This document shows positions 1-13,158 of a stretch of DNA of 64,000 nt, piece after piece (the first letter of the stretch is position 1; each line of letters starts with the position of its first letter). The stretch is from Anseranas semipalmata (lineage: Eukaryota; Chordata; Aves; Anseriformes; Anseranatidae). The stretch lies in NCBI GenBank assembly GCA_013399115.1, contig VXAA01004298.1, positions 347,460 through 411,459 on the forward strand, written 5' to 3'. Both the position numbers and the translations under genes were made by a program. The notes beneath the pieces are model-generated. The model made no database searches, was not told where the DNA came from, and worked only from the letters and a program-made list of their open reading frames with translations.

Positions 1-3000
1 CCCCCCCCCAAGTTAAACCACTGATAGAAAGATTTTCTTGTAATGTTACTCCAACCCTGCTATGCACCTTTTATTATTCTGTTGTGTACTTTTGCCTCAC
101 CTTTAGCTGGATGACTTGTCCTCAACTTAATGGCCAGTCTCCCTGAATATTGCTTCTTCTCATTGTGTCATAGGATAGATGTCTGCTAGCCTCCAGTTTT
201 TTCTTTCTAAAATACAGGAGTAGGTGTCCTGTACTCTGAGGCTACCCTAATGAACACTTGTCCAGGTTTTTTCATGTTTACTCACTATGCCCAGGGGTAG
301 CTCACTGAAAGATCTTCTGTATCCTGTACATCCCTTAAATCTTAATTTAGGTTATCTGTGCTTTTATATAGTCACCAGCTGTTTAGAAACTAGTTAGTAG
401 AAGGTACATAGAATTGTCTTATGATTGTCATCACCTTGCTGTATCCTCAGGCTTCCTTCCACTTGTGTAATTTCTGTTATTGTTCCTTTAACTTCTTGAG
501 ACTGGCTTTGATTTAGTGGAGTGCATAGAGAGTATGGTTTATCCTGTACTCGATGAGGACATATGTATGTACTGCAGTACAAGTAATGAGAATAAATGCT
601 GTCCTCAGCTAACTTGTGCTTAGGAGTGCGAGGAGATACTTGAAAGCTATTAGTTCAGCTCCTGGCGATATGCCTAAGCAGTAGAGCAGGAGGAATAACA
701 ACTTTCTGGGAATGTTTACCTGATCTGTGGGATTTGGAGTGCAGAAGTACAATGTTTGGGACACATGACAAAGTAATGATAGGTGATAATGGCATTAGAA
801 CAACCTAAAAATGCTAAAATCAGACAGACAAAGGCTGTGTTTAATTGGCCAGCAATAAGTGATTACCCCGTTTTAGATCAAGAAGCAGTGATGAAGCAGT
901 GACTTCAGATGAGTTTTGTTTTCATTGTTTCTTGAGGTCATTTCAGATGTTTGATTTATACTATGAATAATAATTGGAGGTAGAAAGCCGAAACTCCATA
1001 GAGCCTAAGAAATGGGCTAAAGCTTTTTACCTTTAGCTAAAAAGAAGAGAGAGTTCTGGTGAAGCATGTGCTTTTTCTTTTTTGATTTTTTTTATTATTT
1101 TTTACTTTTTACAGGAAGAAAAGATGATTAAAACTAATTCCTGTTATTTGTGTGTTAAAGTTTCTTACACTATATTGAGAATATCCCACTGTCTAAATCA
1201 TATGTGTTTGTGGTTTTGTTTTTTATATGCAGTAGTTACAGGCTTCTTTGCATTTTTTTTTTTGAAGTTCTAATTATATTTTGTTTTGAAAATCAAAATA
1301 TTAGTATTGTTCAAGTATTTCAAAGTTGTTTTTTAAAAAAATATACGTTATATTATTTCTTCAGGAACAGATAAACAGAACAGATAAAGATTCTTGCCAA
1401 GTTTGATTTTCCTGAAATCAAGTAAAAAGAAAAAATTGCAAATAATATGATTCAAAGAAAGAATGTGAGGCTGATCTTAATGAAGAACATTGTATTGTAC
1501 TGTTCAGATGAGTTCTCATGCCTATTGGATCTCTACAGCACCAACACCAGAATGTTGAATGCCCCCTTTTTTAATCATATTGGAAGTGTCAAACAAAGAC
1601 TGTAACGGTTACAGATTTGGAACTACTTGTAAATTTATACAAAGGAGCTTTTCATGGTAGCTGCTACTAATTTAATGCTTCTCGGCTGTTGGGGCAGTTC
1701 CAGGTGGAAAGAAGAAAGCTAACATGCCTGTATTTAGCCAGGTTTTAGCATCCTTCACTTAGCCCATGGGTCTGTTACCTTGAGATGATTCTCAGGCAAA
1801 AGGAAAATTCTGCTTTGTCACTTGGTTACGGGAGGATTTTCATTTCCTGTTAACAAAAATTCCTACAAGTATTGGTCTGAATTGCTTTATGGAGTGTAGG
1901 TATTGTCGCACATGTGAAAGCTACATTTAATCAAAGTGGGATTAAGCCTTTTCTTAATAGGATATTGAGCACGGTTTACCTAGGAATCTGGAAGGAACGT
2001 TGTAACCTGAAATAGTTAATTCAGGTTGAGCTGCTTTCCTGTAGAATGTTAACTGATTGAAACTGGAACTGTATACTTCCTGACTGGAAATCTTAATTTC
2101 TGTGGTTTGTGTTCTTCAGGTGGTTGGACTAGATGATTTGCAGATTCTGTGTAGCTTTAGAGTCCATCAGTCTCTGTGTCAGTGCAAGCTCTGTACTTTT
2201 AGATGAAGGTGCCTGCCTGCACTGTAATTTTTACTTTTAGTGAAGGTTTCAGGGCTTTATTTCTAGACATGTCTGGAGTCCATCTGGATTTCTCAATCCA
2301 CCTATTTAATAAAGTTGACAACATTCTGGTGGACCTTCCAAGCAGTTTACCTCTTTTTTACATTTCTCAAGATACAAAATTTTATGGTTTTTATGGTACT
2401 GAAACAGCTTTTTATATAGTCCCATTACTATTTTTGGCAGAGCCAGTCCCCTGGTAAATCAACTGAAACAAAAACAAATAGGAAGAAAAAGATTTCATTG
2501 TATTCAACCAGAAATAGGATTTGACTTCCAGATAGTATCTCATTTGAAGCTTGAATAGAAAAATTAGAAATTACTTGTGCAGTATTTCAATCTTGTTGGT
2601 GGCCCATTTTATAACCTAAACTGTTTAGTTAGTGTGGTGAATGGAAATGGGGTCAATGTCATCTAACAGTTATTGAGGTGAAACATTGAGACCCTAGCTG
2701 AGAAAATCAAGCATTATAGAGAATGAACACAGCAAAGTCTCAACTTCTACAAATGTGTTAACTTTAAGAGAGTGTTGGAGGAGCTGCTGTGTGACTGAAC
2801 AGAAATGGGCTTTTATGTATTACACTGCTGAAAGTTACTGTATCTTTAGTATTGATGTCCAAATAAAGACTAATGAAATTGCTTCTTACATGCAACTGTG
2901 GAACATTCACGTGATCATATTTACAGATTGTTTTGGTTTAACAAGCGCAGAGTCTATTTAATTGGGTCCTAGTACTTGCTTGTGCTTTGTTCCATCTTTG

Positions 3001-4318
3001 TAGTCCATTTCTTGGACCCTTTGGGCAGCAGACACTGATACAGTTGTGTAGCTATTGTACTCAATACTTTATTGCTAGCTCATGTTGTAGACCAGTTGTT
3101 CAGGTGTGTGGAGGAGCGGTACTAGTATTTGCAAATTGTGCGGAAGTCTGTGTGCTGCAAAGCTGTGCTCTATAAGGACTCCTGTGCATGTTTCACACAA
3201 GTGGTGGGAGAGCACCCGAAGTGGAATCTTTCTGAAAGCTGGAGGCAAGTCCGGCTGTGTCACAGTACGGTTCAGCAGTCGGTTCTGATAGCAGAGCAAC
3301 AAAGGTAGGATGGATCTGCCTTGCTGAGTAGTAGAAGTGGGTAAAGCTATAAAAAACAGTACTTTTCATGTAGTCTGTCTAGCTGCTGCAGACTTTGAAT
3401 CATCATTAGAAATCAATAACTTTTTTTGTTGTTTGTTTTCTCCCCTCTAATGTTTTTTGTTTTGAGGGGAATGAAGAGCTATTCATCTCTGCAAGCTATC
3501 AGAGCATATTTTGCATAGCCCTGGAAAGGTACTTTTTTCTCTTACAGAAGAAGCTTTTCTGGGAAGCAGGGCCTAGATATATTGAAATGAGCAGGTAACG
3601 AACAGAATGGGATATCAAGAAAAATCTGATGGGTTCTCTTCAGCATTCTTGGCCACCTTGATTAGACTGGGAATGAGATCCATTTAAGTTGTTAACACTT
3701 GTTGGATTTCCCTCTGATCAGGCACATTGGAGTTATTACTAAAATGTATGTGTATAATAGCATATTAAAATTCTGGCATAAGTTAATGTTTTCCTAGTGT
3801 TAAAAGCAGTTATTTTCCTCAATTGTTGACTGAGCCTTACTGCATTATTTTAAGAGAGCCATTATTAAAAGCACTTCCTTTGTCAAAGGAAAAACAGAAC
3901 ATTAAAGCTTTGTAATTATATATAGTTGAAAAATGTTCAAAGTTAAGTATTATATTTAAAATACTAGTACTATTAAGTAAGATGGTGAATTAGCATAGTT
4001 TTGAGATTAGGTCTGAGCTTTAACTGTTGCAGAAAGCAAACCTACATCTATTTTAATGGGGAAAAATAATAATGGTACTTAAAGATAAAATTTCAGGGCT
4101 TTAGTTAGCATAAATAAAACATGTTGGACAATAGTTACTCTGTTTTTTCTTCAGTGAACTAAAATATCTAGAAAGTAAATGGACATACCTCCAGAAAATT
4201 GTGCATCAGAATCTAACTCCAGAAGCCTGAACATCTTCAGAAGATTTGAGTCAGCTCTGGTTTAAACAGCATTACCTTTGTGTAAGGTGCAGCTCTGTTT
4301 TCTGAAGAAAAATTTTCA

Positions 4319-4323
4319 GTGAG
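4319..4323. repeat. Left target-site duplication of the solo LTR
   Basis: GTGAG immediately before the TG end of the LTR. It is identical to the bases just after the CA end. Confidence 0.82.
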
Positions 4324-4917
4324 TGTTGTTGTTTAACCCCAGCAGGCAGTTAAGTGCCACATAGCCACTTACTCACTCTCTCCAGGTGGGATGGGGGAGA
4401 GAATTGGAGAGGTAAAAGTGCGAGAACTTATGGGTTGAGATAAAGACAGTTTACTAGGTAAAGCAAAAGCTGCACACACAAGCAAAGCAAAACAAGGAAT
4501 TCATTTGCTACTTCCCATCAGCAGGCAGGTGTTAAGCCACTTCCAGGAAAGCAGGGCTCATCATGCGTAACAGTTTCTTGGGAAGACAGATGCCATCACT
4601 CTGAACTTCCTGCCCTTCCTCCTTCTTTACCACACCTTTTATTTCTAAGCATGATGCCATATGGTGTGGAATATCTCTTTGGTAAGTCTGGGTCAGCTGT
4701 CCTGGCTGTGTCCCCTCCCACCTTCTGGTGCACCCCCAGCCTCCTTGCTGGCAGGGCAGCATGAGAAGCAGAAAAGTCCTTGGCTGTATGCAAACACTGC
4801 TCTGCAACAACAAAACATCAGTATGTTATCACCACCATTTTCATCAAAAATTCAAAACTTAGCATTGTGTGAGCCTCTACGAAGAAAATTAACTCTGTCC
4901 CAGCCAAAACCACGACA
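4324..4917 (-). mobile_element. Solo LTR of an avian endogenous retrovirus, ERVL-like
   Basis: A 594-bp element with TG...CA ends, flanked on both sides by the 5-bp direct repeat GTGAG (4319-4323 and 4918-4922), a textbook target-site duplication. On the minus strand it opens TGTCGTGGTTTTGGCTGGGA and ends in GGGGTTAAACAACAACA. I recognise this opening from LTRs frequent in bird genomes. The 5-bp duplication suits ERVL-type integration better than the 6 bp of ERVK; this classification is inferred. An AATAAA/TATA-like motif on the minus strand lies at 4638-4643. No internal gag/pol/env sequence is adjacent, so this is a recombined solo LTR, antisense to CTNNA3. Open frames inside it are not genes. 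Confidence 0.88.
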
Positions 4918-4922
4918 GTGAG
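4918..4922. repeat. Right target-site duplication of the solo LTR
   Basis: GTGAG immediately after the CA end of the LTR, matching the left copy exactly. Confidence 0.82.
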
Positions 4923-5553
4923 GTGAAATGAGTGCTCTAGGCTGACTGTATGAACGCTAACTTTAGTTGACCAATGTAAGCTATTTTCTAATTTTATTTG
5001 TGTATGTTACTTGAGGGGTACATCAAACCTTAAATTCTTTGAGGGCTGCTTTCAGTTCTTGGCAGTCTGACACCTGAATGACTTGTGTGTCAACAATGAG
5101 AACAGTGTGTAAAAACCTGAAGTTATTATGTACGAATTTGTCTTTTTTTTTCTAGCGGTGCATGTCATTCTTATAAGTTCAAGATGAGTTATTTGGGTAA
5201 ATAGATAAAACGCTTATGGGTAGAATATAACAGGACCAAGTCTTGTTTTTCTTGTTTTCTGCATAGGTTCTCTAAATATGAAAATAGACACACAAAACTC
5301 AGTTAAAAACAATTTTGAGGATGCAGTGTGCTCAGTAATAGGTAACTTCTAGATTGTCTTCATTATCTCATACCTTTTTTCTTCTTATTCTGTATGTATT
5401 ATTTTATTCTTTACCTGCACATTCACTATTTATTTCACAAGAACCTTGCTTTCTTCTACTGTACGCGATGCACAGAACATTTTTTCAGCCTTTCTTACTC
5501 TCATTTTTCAATGTGTGGCACCATGTCCAATTTACATTATATTGTTAAGAGCC

Positions 5554-5600
5554 TTTTTTGAAGTGAGAGTAATTTTTTTGAAGTGAGAGTAATTTTTTGA
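5554..5600. repeat. 20-bp tandem duplication
   Basis: TTTTTTGAAGTGAGAGTAAT occurs twice with a 20-base period and is followed by a partial third copy (TTTTTTGAGTAAT). It looks like a simple replication-slippage duplication in intron sequence. Confidence 0.85.
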
Positions 5601-7262
5601 GTAATTTTCATGTTACTTTCTATTTAGCTCAAATCTCTATGGTCGAAGTGCTTCTTAGGTATTATTTTATGTTCACGATTCTGCCATGAAGTTGACTGCA
5701 TGTGATACATGTGGAAATGTTAATTTTATATATATTTTTTGTATTGCATGTTTTTGTAAGAGAGACTGAGCAAGAGATTGGAAGACTGCCTATTAATTAC
5801 TGTGGCTGATGCATTACAGGCCAAGTTGGGATCGTGCTCTCCCTGTAAGCCACTGGGAATGAAGCCTGCAGGCTGGGACAGCAGGGTCCTGAGGTATGGT
5901 AAGCAGGGACCTGTGACATAAGCACGGAGTGGGAAACTCTAGAGAAGGGAGCAAAGGGCTTGCCTGCAAGGAGAGAAACCAGCTCACAACCAAGGTTTTG
6001 TGGTGTGAAAAAAGATTACTTTTGTGGGGACCATGAAGAGTGGAGCAATTTGTACACCTGAGGAAGCCACTAAGAGTTTTTGGACTAGAAAATTAGGCTG
6101 TGAAGATGCACTGATTAGAGATGGTATTAGATTTCAAGTCTTTTTTAATTAAATCGTCTACCTAGATGATCTGAGGTTTCTATATTGGAGAAGCTGTGGA
6201 GAACTAAAACCTTGTTTCAGCTTATTGTGTAAAAGCAGAAGGATTAATTCTCCCATTCACTTTCCTTTGGCAAAAATTGGAAGTTTTTGTAATCTTTGGT
6301 TTGTTTCTTTATAAGAAAAGTGTGTGTCAGTTCTAGCTGAAGAGTTTGTCAGAGTCAAAACCCCTTTACAGAGGATTTAATATTTATAGCAGAAGTGGCA
6401 CAGAGAACAAAATCCTAAGTATTGATTAATTTTCAGTGCTCAGTTTGCAACATCTGAATTGTTATATACATTTTCAAGATTGTGGAGGTTATACAGCAGT
6501 CAGTACTTACTGTGCTTATTGGCTCAAAGCTAAGCCTGTCCCTTGTCCCGGAGACCCACCTCATTCCTCATTTTAGTAGCCTGCTTTGAACCCTGCAATG
6601 ATTTTTCTTTCTTACAGTGCTCTGCTTTGGGTATTGATCCCATTTTTTTTATGGCCTTAGCTAACGTTAGTGTGACCTCTCTGCTTCTTATCCTACTCTT
6701 CCCCCTGGTTCTTCTCTTGCAGTCATTCCTATCAGATGTGCTGTCACTTCCCACTGGTCATCAGTCCCATTTTTTTCTGCAGAAAGAGCTAGTCCCTTTC
6801 TGCTCTCTCTAACGGTAAGAGCTGCTTGTGAAGGACAAGTATCATTTAAAAAGATCTTTAGGGAATTTAGTTTCTAAAATCCGTCTGTACTCAGTATGTG
6901 GAAGGTAGAGCCTAATAACTTGGACTGTTTTGACAGGTTACTTGGAGACAGCAGCAAAGACAGTTCAATTTCAACAGGTCTTTGAATGCCAACATTTCTC
7001 CAGAAAGAGCTGTCAGATTTTGGTTGTTTCTTTTGTATGGTATTCTTTCCAAGGTTCAAACATGTTTCCTCCTCTCCTTGCTCCTGGAAATGGCCAAAAA
7101 TATGAGTTTGAGGTCTGTAAGCAACTGAAAATGGTTTCTCAGAACTGGAAATACTTCACTAAGGTCAAGGAAAGTAGGCCTTTAACGAACATTCAAAGAC
7201 TGCATAGTCCACACTCCCTCCCCCTCTTTCTTCTGCCAATACAGGATCAACTCTTCCATGGA

Positions 7263-7605
7263 TTAGAGAGTTAAAGTATTTCTGATGAAGGTTCAGCTAC
7301 CCTCATCTTAAAAACCTTGGGTGATGGAGAGTTCACAGGCCACCCAGACAGTCTGTTTTTGTGCATAATAACTGTCCCTTCAGTTAGGTGTTGTATTTAA
7401 AAAAAAAAAAAAACTTCTCCCTCATGTCCAGTACTTTCTGTCCTATTCCTGGTGGCAGAGATTGTTGTTTTATTTCTCCCACTCAGCAGTTACCTTTTGT
7501 AAATTTGAAAGATGTCATATCTCCCCTCATTTTTATGCTACAGTTTATGTATGCTACCAGTATAGGTACTAGTCCTTGCTATCGCAGTCCTTCCTGTAAC
7601 GAATC
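7263..7605 (-). mobile_element. Ancient CR1-like LINE remnant, antisense
   Basis: Highly diverged, but several blocks in order resemble the reverse complement of a CR1 3' region: GATGGAGAGTTCACAGGCC (like GATGGAGATTCCACAGCC), an A-rich block leading into CTTCTCCCTCATGTCCAG, TCCTATTCCTGGTGGCAGAG, and TTTGAAAGATGTCATATCTC followed by CCCTCA. The family resemblance is from memory and the boundaries are approximate. It is old, with no open frame. Confidence 0.6.
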
Positions 7606-9143
7606 TGTGACATAAAGGATTCCTAGCAGTAGGCTGACCAAAATGGCAAAGGTAGCATTCTCGTTGCTAATGTATGAATAAGGGTATATTATGGTACGTT
7701 GCAAAGTTGTCTTCTGGCTTTTCCTAGGACCTATGTGCAATTTGAACTGTTTCTTCCTTTCTTGGATGGCAGACGATAACCTGGAATATATTCTATTGTG
7801 CATGTTGGCTTTGTTCTTCTGTTCTGCTCCCCTCTGCTTTTTGATGCGCCCTCATTTATTTCTGTATGTTTACACTGTCCTGTTTGTACATTGCATGTTT
7901 TGTGAGTATAGTTTTGGAATAGTTATAAGCACCCTATATTAAGAATGTGCTTGCTTTATATATTCTTGGTCTGAGTTTTTACTGAGATTCTTCTTTTTCT
8001 CATAACATGGTGTGTTCTGGCTAAGGAGAACAATGCTTATGGTGAACAATGCTTAGGATGAATTTCCTAAGGGTAAATGCTTGTTAGGCTTGTACCTTTG
8101 AAACAGCAAATAAGTCTTGTCTGAAGGACAAAGGAAACTGAGTTTTCTACTAATTCTTAATATTACTAATTCCTAAAATGGTTAAACTGTTAAAATGTCT
8201 TTAAATAAAAAGTGTGAAAGCACACTATTATTCCAGTGAACTTTCTGTTTCTACCTTTCATATAGAAAGAACATTACAGGCAACATTGTCTCTCAACGAA
8301 AGAGGCTTGGGCATTGAACTGAAGTTTGTTAGTGTTGCTTTTGTTCCACAAAAGTTTCTGTGAGGAGCTGCAGGATGTGATATGCACTGTCACGGAAAAG
8401 GTACTCCTCAAGTACTAAATGTTTTAAAAACATGGTCTGACCACAAGTCTTGAGTCACCATGTTTTCTTCCTCATTTTTCTTCCTGATTTTTATGTCTGG
8501 GAATTAAAATCAGGCATTGAGAAGAAGGCCTTAGGCCTGTGTTCTGCACTGGGGAGAATAGTTATTAGGAACTGAAAGCTCTGTCTGTTGATAAAGAGGA
8601 TAAAGGAAAAGGAGAGGATATCAGTGCAGGCCCTTTCCTCCTTTAGTTTGTCTATTCCTTTGTGTGTGTCGGATTTTTTATTACTGTCTTACCAACTCAC
8701 TTGCAGTAGCCACAGTCTTTTATATCCTTACGTATTAGAAATAAGGTCATCGTAGCAGATAACCTCCCTTTTATCCTATTGCTGAAGCACCTTTAATTGA
8801 ATAGAAACCATAAGCAGTAAACTCCATCAGCACAGGTGCTGAGAGATGTGGTAACAATTTAATTGAAAAGGTGATCTGAAGCACTGTTTAAAAACTTTGT
8901 ATGGTTGCATCTTTTGCATTTTAAGCATTTATTTTAATAAACAAAGGAAGTGATTCGAATTACTGGTGAAACTGTAAATCAGTTGAGCTGACTTTAGTGT
9001 AATGTGTTACTGCCTACTTTGAAGTATTTATTCAAAGTGCATGTTTAGTGCCAAAGGTAGTAACATAACAGGAAAATGATGAACACTTATCTTTATAAAA
9101 ATGAACCCTAATAACCTCTTAAACTCCCAGCTTCAACTCTTGC

Positions 9144-9164
9144 AAAAAAAAAAAAAAAAAAAAA
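9144..9164. repeat. A21 homopolymer
   Basis: Twenty-one consecutive A within the intron. There is no recognisable retroelement next to it. Confidence 0.95.
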
Positions 9165-11199
9165 GCCCGTGCTTGCAGAGCCTTCAGTAGAAGCCAAACG
9201 TAAATGGAAAATGAAGCCTTCAGCAGTTTGAGCAGAGCAGTCTGTTGACTTACTTGAGAAGCCAGAAGCAATTGGCTATCAAAGCACAAATAAATGTCTG
9301 CAGGGAGAGACCTTACATTTCCGAAGAAGTGATGCTGCAAATGAATGGTGCATGTGGGAATGTGAGCAGAGGGGTTGTTATGATAGTTCGCTTATGCCTA
9401 GGAGATAGGCACCTTTGCTGGTGTCTTTGAATAGGCCTTTGAAGATTCATGGTGACTCATTTTTAATGTATGAGTTCTGATGAGGTATAAATGATCAACC
9501 TTTTCATCTGTGTCAGCATTGCTGTGCTATTGTTACTTTTCAAATATTAGAAATAAAATGATGCATGACTTTAGCAGTGCTCCAAACTGAACTCAGCATT
9601 CATTTTGGGAGAGCTTCTCATCTCCCTGGCATTTGTGTTTCTTTATTGCATTTTATTGGAGTAGAGAAATTTATTTACAAACTCAAATACAAGTTACCTT
9701 CCGCACATTCAGTATTTTAACAGAATATGTTTCCTGACAATTGCATTTAAAAAAATACAGTTGGGTGGGGAATTGGATGTGTTTTTTACATGAGATGTAA
9801 ATGGTGTGCCTGCTTTTAGGGATGGGATCATGCCATCGAGGCAAATCTGCTGCCAAATGATACAGCTGTTAAATGCTGTTGCTGCAGGTTTTGCAGATCT
9901 GGAGTATGGATAAAAATACGATTGTGTAATGCATGGTGAAGGGGCTGTATTGAAGAGATGCCCGAAAACTAGGGGGAGAATTGTATATTTAGCATAAACC
10001 ACATTGTAGTTGGAAAGGGAAAAATAGTAGTCAGTTCTAAGTCCTTACTAGTACCTAGCTAATGCAGTGCTTTGTCAGCCGCTTGTCACATCTCTCACCT
10101 TAAAAGTCAGTGGCTTTGTTTCTAGGAGTTTGTATGAAGTCAGACTTTTTTTTTAAATGAGTCTTTAGACTTCATTATGAATGTGTATGGTGTGGCTTGT
10201 GAGCTGTATTTTTTCTTCTGTTGTTTCATAGGCAAACAACTGAAACCGTAGCTGGTGATTGTGGATTTTGAGGTGCTTTCGATTCTTTTTAAGAGTACTC
10301 CATAATATCTGAGGTGCATATCAAGTGATTTTTTTATCAGATATTTGTAAAATAGACTGTGCAGCTTTAGAAAGAAGATTGATCAGACACAGGATTTTCA
10401 GACTCTTAGTTGCTCAACTATTGAACACTTTTCTCCTGTAGCATGTACTTTTTGCATTTAATCAGAATTAACTTGATGCTTTACTTTGGTTCTTTTCTAA
10501 AATGTTTAATCCATGGGTAGCTTCGTATCATGTTCTTTAAGGCTATCTGCATGGTACTATGCTGTATGTGTGAAGGCAAAATTTATTGTCAAAAGTGCTG
10601 AAAGTCTAATTTAAGTGATTTAGGTATTAATTTGGAAAATGGGGAGGATGACAAATGCAGCTTTATGTATTTGTAGTTTTGAGCATTAGTTTGTACATCT
10701 TTTTTTCTCAAATTAAGAAGGTTCTTTGTACATTGCCACTAATTGGTAGCAATTCTAAATAATGGGGGTCCTCATTACATTTAGATGACAATCAAACAGT
10801 GTTTAAGTTCAACAGTGTTTATTTGTTATGTTATTATTTATAATCAAATAACACCTTTATGATAATTACATTACTGTTTTATGAAAATATATAGTAAATC
10901 AGTTCAGTATGTTGATGTAATATTGCATGTTAGTGCTATTTTATGCAACGTATGACAATAATGCAGTCTTCCTTAGTTCAGCAATTAGTGTACTTGATAT
11001 TTTAATTCAAAGCAAATAGTTGTTTTTATGTGTTAGAAAATTTCAGGTAAATGGAGAGCTTTTTGTGAGCTAAAAATAGTTAATGTTTGGTTGGTTTGGT
11101 TTTTGCTGTGGTGGTGTTTTTTTGTGTGTGTGTTTTGTTGTTTTATTTTTGTTGTTTTTTCCTCTTCCTGCAGTTGATTTTTATGATGCACATGGAGTA

Positions 11200-11720
11200 A
11201 TCTATTCATTTAATTTCAACAGCTACTCTCTGTCTTCAGTCTCTCTCCTTGTCTAGACTGACTCTTCTTTTCTTCAATCTTTCCTCATGGTGTTTTTTTT
11301 TTTTTGTTTGTTTTTTTGTTTTTTTACATCTGTGATGATGGTACTGATGCTGTTCTCTCTTGGATGGGAGACATACTATTTGTGTCTTTCCAGAAGTATG
11401 GTGCCCCAAAATAGGCAGGTTATTGCACTTAAAAAATTAGTACTTCAAATGTAGAGCAAGACGCTTGCCTCATGATTTTTCAGCTATTGCTTCTGTTTAT
11501 ACTTCTCTGATTCTTGTTTTCTCTGACAGTATTTTTTTTTTTTTGCAACCAGTTGGCATGGTGGACTTGCTTCTATTGACTGATGAAGCGTAAATGTGGA
11601 TGCTTTTTGCTGCTACCTGTCCAGTTGGTTCCAATTCTATATTTATTGTTTTCCTGTTGTCAATTTTATTTTCCTGCTGGAGAGTAGGATGCTTTTATTT
11701 GTCCTTGTATTTTTTGATCA
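11200..11720 (-). mobile_element. Ancient CR1/L3-like LINE remnant, antisense
   Basis: Ordered blocks match the antisense pattern of old CR1-type LINE reverse-transcriptase regions: TTGTCTAGACTGACTC, CTTCAATCTTTCCTCATGG, GTCTTTCCAGAAGTATGGTG followed by CCCC, GCTGCTACCTGTCCAGTTGG, and ATGCTTTTATTTGTCCTTGT. T-rich slippage (about 11293-11326 and 11531-11544) interrupts it. The boundaries and subfamily are uncertain. Confidence 0.55.
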
Positions 11721-13001
11721 CTTATGCAGTTGTTGAAGAAATCTTATCCTCTTCTTTGTTGTAGTTGCATAACTTTCTCCTTCAACTACCTGGTAAAGTA
11801 ATAAGAAGATGGTCTATTCTTCCTTACCAGAGTTGTTAGTAAAAGACTCAGTCCCAGCAGTTTTATTGTGAAAGCCTGTCTCTGTATGTTCCTTCATTAT
11901 GAGAGCATGAATATTAGTAAGTTTGCAATTACTTAAATTTCACCAGGTGGGTAAGTTCATGTGATATGTAAAAATACCAACCAAATAAAACTGATTACAC
12001 ATTTAGGTTATGATCCAGAGCAGGGTCAAGAGGATTGATACTAGTGTAAAGAAACATCGGTTGGATTTAGGATGAGGAATTTCCTAGTTCTTACTCTTTG
12101 GTATAATGACTCCATTACAGTGGCATGATATTAACACTTTTTCATGAATGTATACTGTCAGCACTGGGGATTAGTGCGGTATGTTGTTTTGATTCCTACT
12201 ATTTTTTGCTTTATATGGTATTTCAATCTCTGCACTTGATAAATAATATAGTTTAATTTATGTAATGTTAGTGGATGTAACATCGATAAAAAGCCAAATT
12301 AGAACAAGGCCTCTAGCTAATTAACAGATCAGAGTGATATCTAAAGAAGTAATCACTTTATGATCTGATATTTCCATCTGATATTAGTCTTTTCTAGGAG
12401 AGATGGAATCTACCCTCTTCATGTGAACATGGTTAACTACTTTTAGGCCTAACTGATTTAGAAATACCAGTCTGCTACATTTACATAGATTTCAGATGTG
12501 TTATGTCCCTGACATTGATCAGATGTCTGTTGTCCTGTCAAAATCAGCTGTTTTTACATAATAAAGGCTGCTAATATCTTTCAGTGAAGACATTCCCTAA
12601 TAGGTTCAGTAATATCTGCTGTTAAGAAATTTAAACTTGAAACTGAAGTGATATATGCATCACACCTGTAGGTGTGTCCCCTATGTAAGTAAAAACTTCC
12701 TTGTATTAGTATCTTGCAAACTGGAATAGCATGCATTCTCTAAACTAAAAGTCAAACCTTGGAATTTTTGTTGTCCTGTTCACTTAGAGTCACGCTTCTC
12801 CTTACTTCATGAAGCTAAAATGGAAGTTAGCCTAAGCAACATCTGACTTGATATTCCTGCTGTGAACAGACACAAAAGCTGAACAACTCTTCTGTTTAGA
12901 AAACATAAATGCTGCTCTGCAGTGTTAAGCGATGAGTAAAATTTTATGTTTCGGAAGACATAATTATTAAGTTGCTGTTTTCTTTGTTTGTTTTGGTACA
13001 G

Positions 13002-13158
13002 GTTATTAATGCTGCTTTAGCTCTTTCTGCCAGACCAAAAAGTCAAGTTGTGAAACACAACATGGAGATGTATAGGAGTACATGGGAGAATCACATCCAT
13101 GTTCTTACTGAAGCTGTGGATGATATAACAAGTATTGATGATTTTCTTGCTGTATCAG
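13002..13158 (+). CDS. CTNNA3: Alpha-T-catenin, internal coding exon A (middle domain)
   Basis: Internal exon of an alpha-catenin, the protein that couples cadherin/beta-catenin complexes at cell junctions to actin. The acceptor AG is at 13000-13001 after a T-rich tract, and the donor GT is at 13159-13160 (CAG/GTATGA). The exon is 157 nt: 52 codons plus the first base of a 53rd, entered in phase 0. It begins VINAALALSARPKSQVV and ends DDITSIDDFLAVS, a block conserved in all alpha-catenins. WENHIHVLTEAVDD resembles CTNNA3, whereas CTNNA1 and CTNNA2 have an EKQVRVLT-type sequence at this point, as I recall the paralogues. By family knowledge this is the end of the vinculin-binding MI segment and the start of MII. 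Two in-frame ATGs lie at 13062 and 13068. Reading past the donor meets TGA after five codons, which supports splicing here. By analogy with CTNNA1 it is probably exon 8; that number is inferred. Confidence 0.9.

Larger units (their letters stand above)
1..13001 (+). other. CTNNA3: CTNNA3 intron upstream of exon A (3' part)
   Basis: At least 13 kb of intron, ending in a T-rich tract and TACAG at the acceptor. It contains the solo LTR at 4324-4917, CR1 remnants near 7263-7605 and 11200-11720, a 20-bp tandem duplication near 5554 and several homopolymer runs. I looked for the preceding catenin exon, which should end in a phase-0 codon, and did not find it. The rest (1-4318, 4923-7262, 7606-11199, 11721-12990) shows nothing I can name. 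Segment 5820-6090 is GC-richer than its surroundings and could be an unrecognised old repeat. In mammals LRRTM3 lies antisense in an intron of CTNNA3; no long leucine-rich-repeat frame occurs here. Confidence 0.8.

Noticed and set aside
4532..4921. Open frames of 65-93 codons on both strands at 4.5-4.9 kb
   Set aside because: They lie inside the solo LTR and contain no retroviral protein motif.
6930..7274. 114-codon open frame on the + strand
   Set aside because: Composition is not protein-like, it ends at the edge of an old CR1 remnant, and there is no homology I recognise.
1..13001. LRRTM3 nested antisense gene, expected in a CTNNA3 intron
   Set aside because: No long leucine-rich-repeat frame is present on the minus strand. 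The gene probably lies further upstream in this intron, outside the window.
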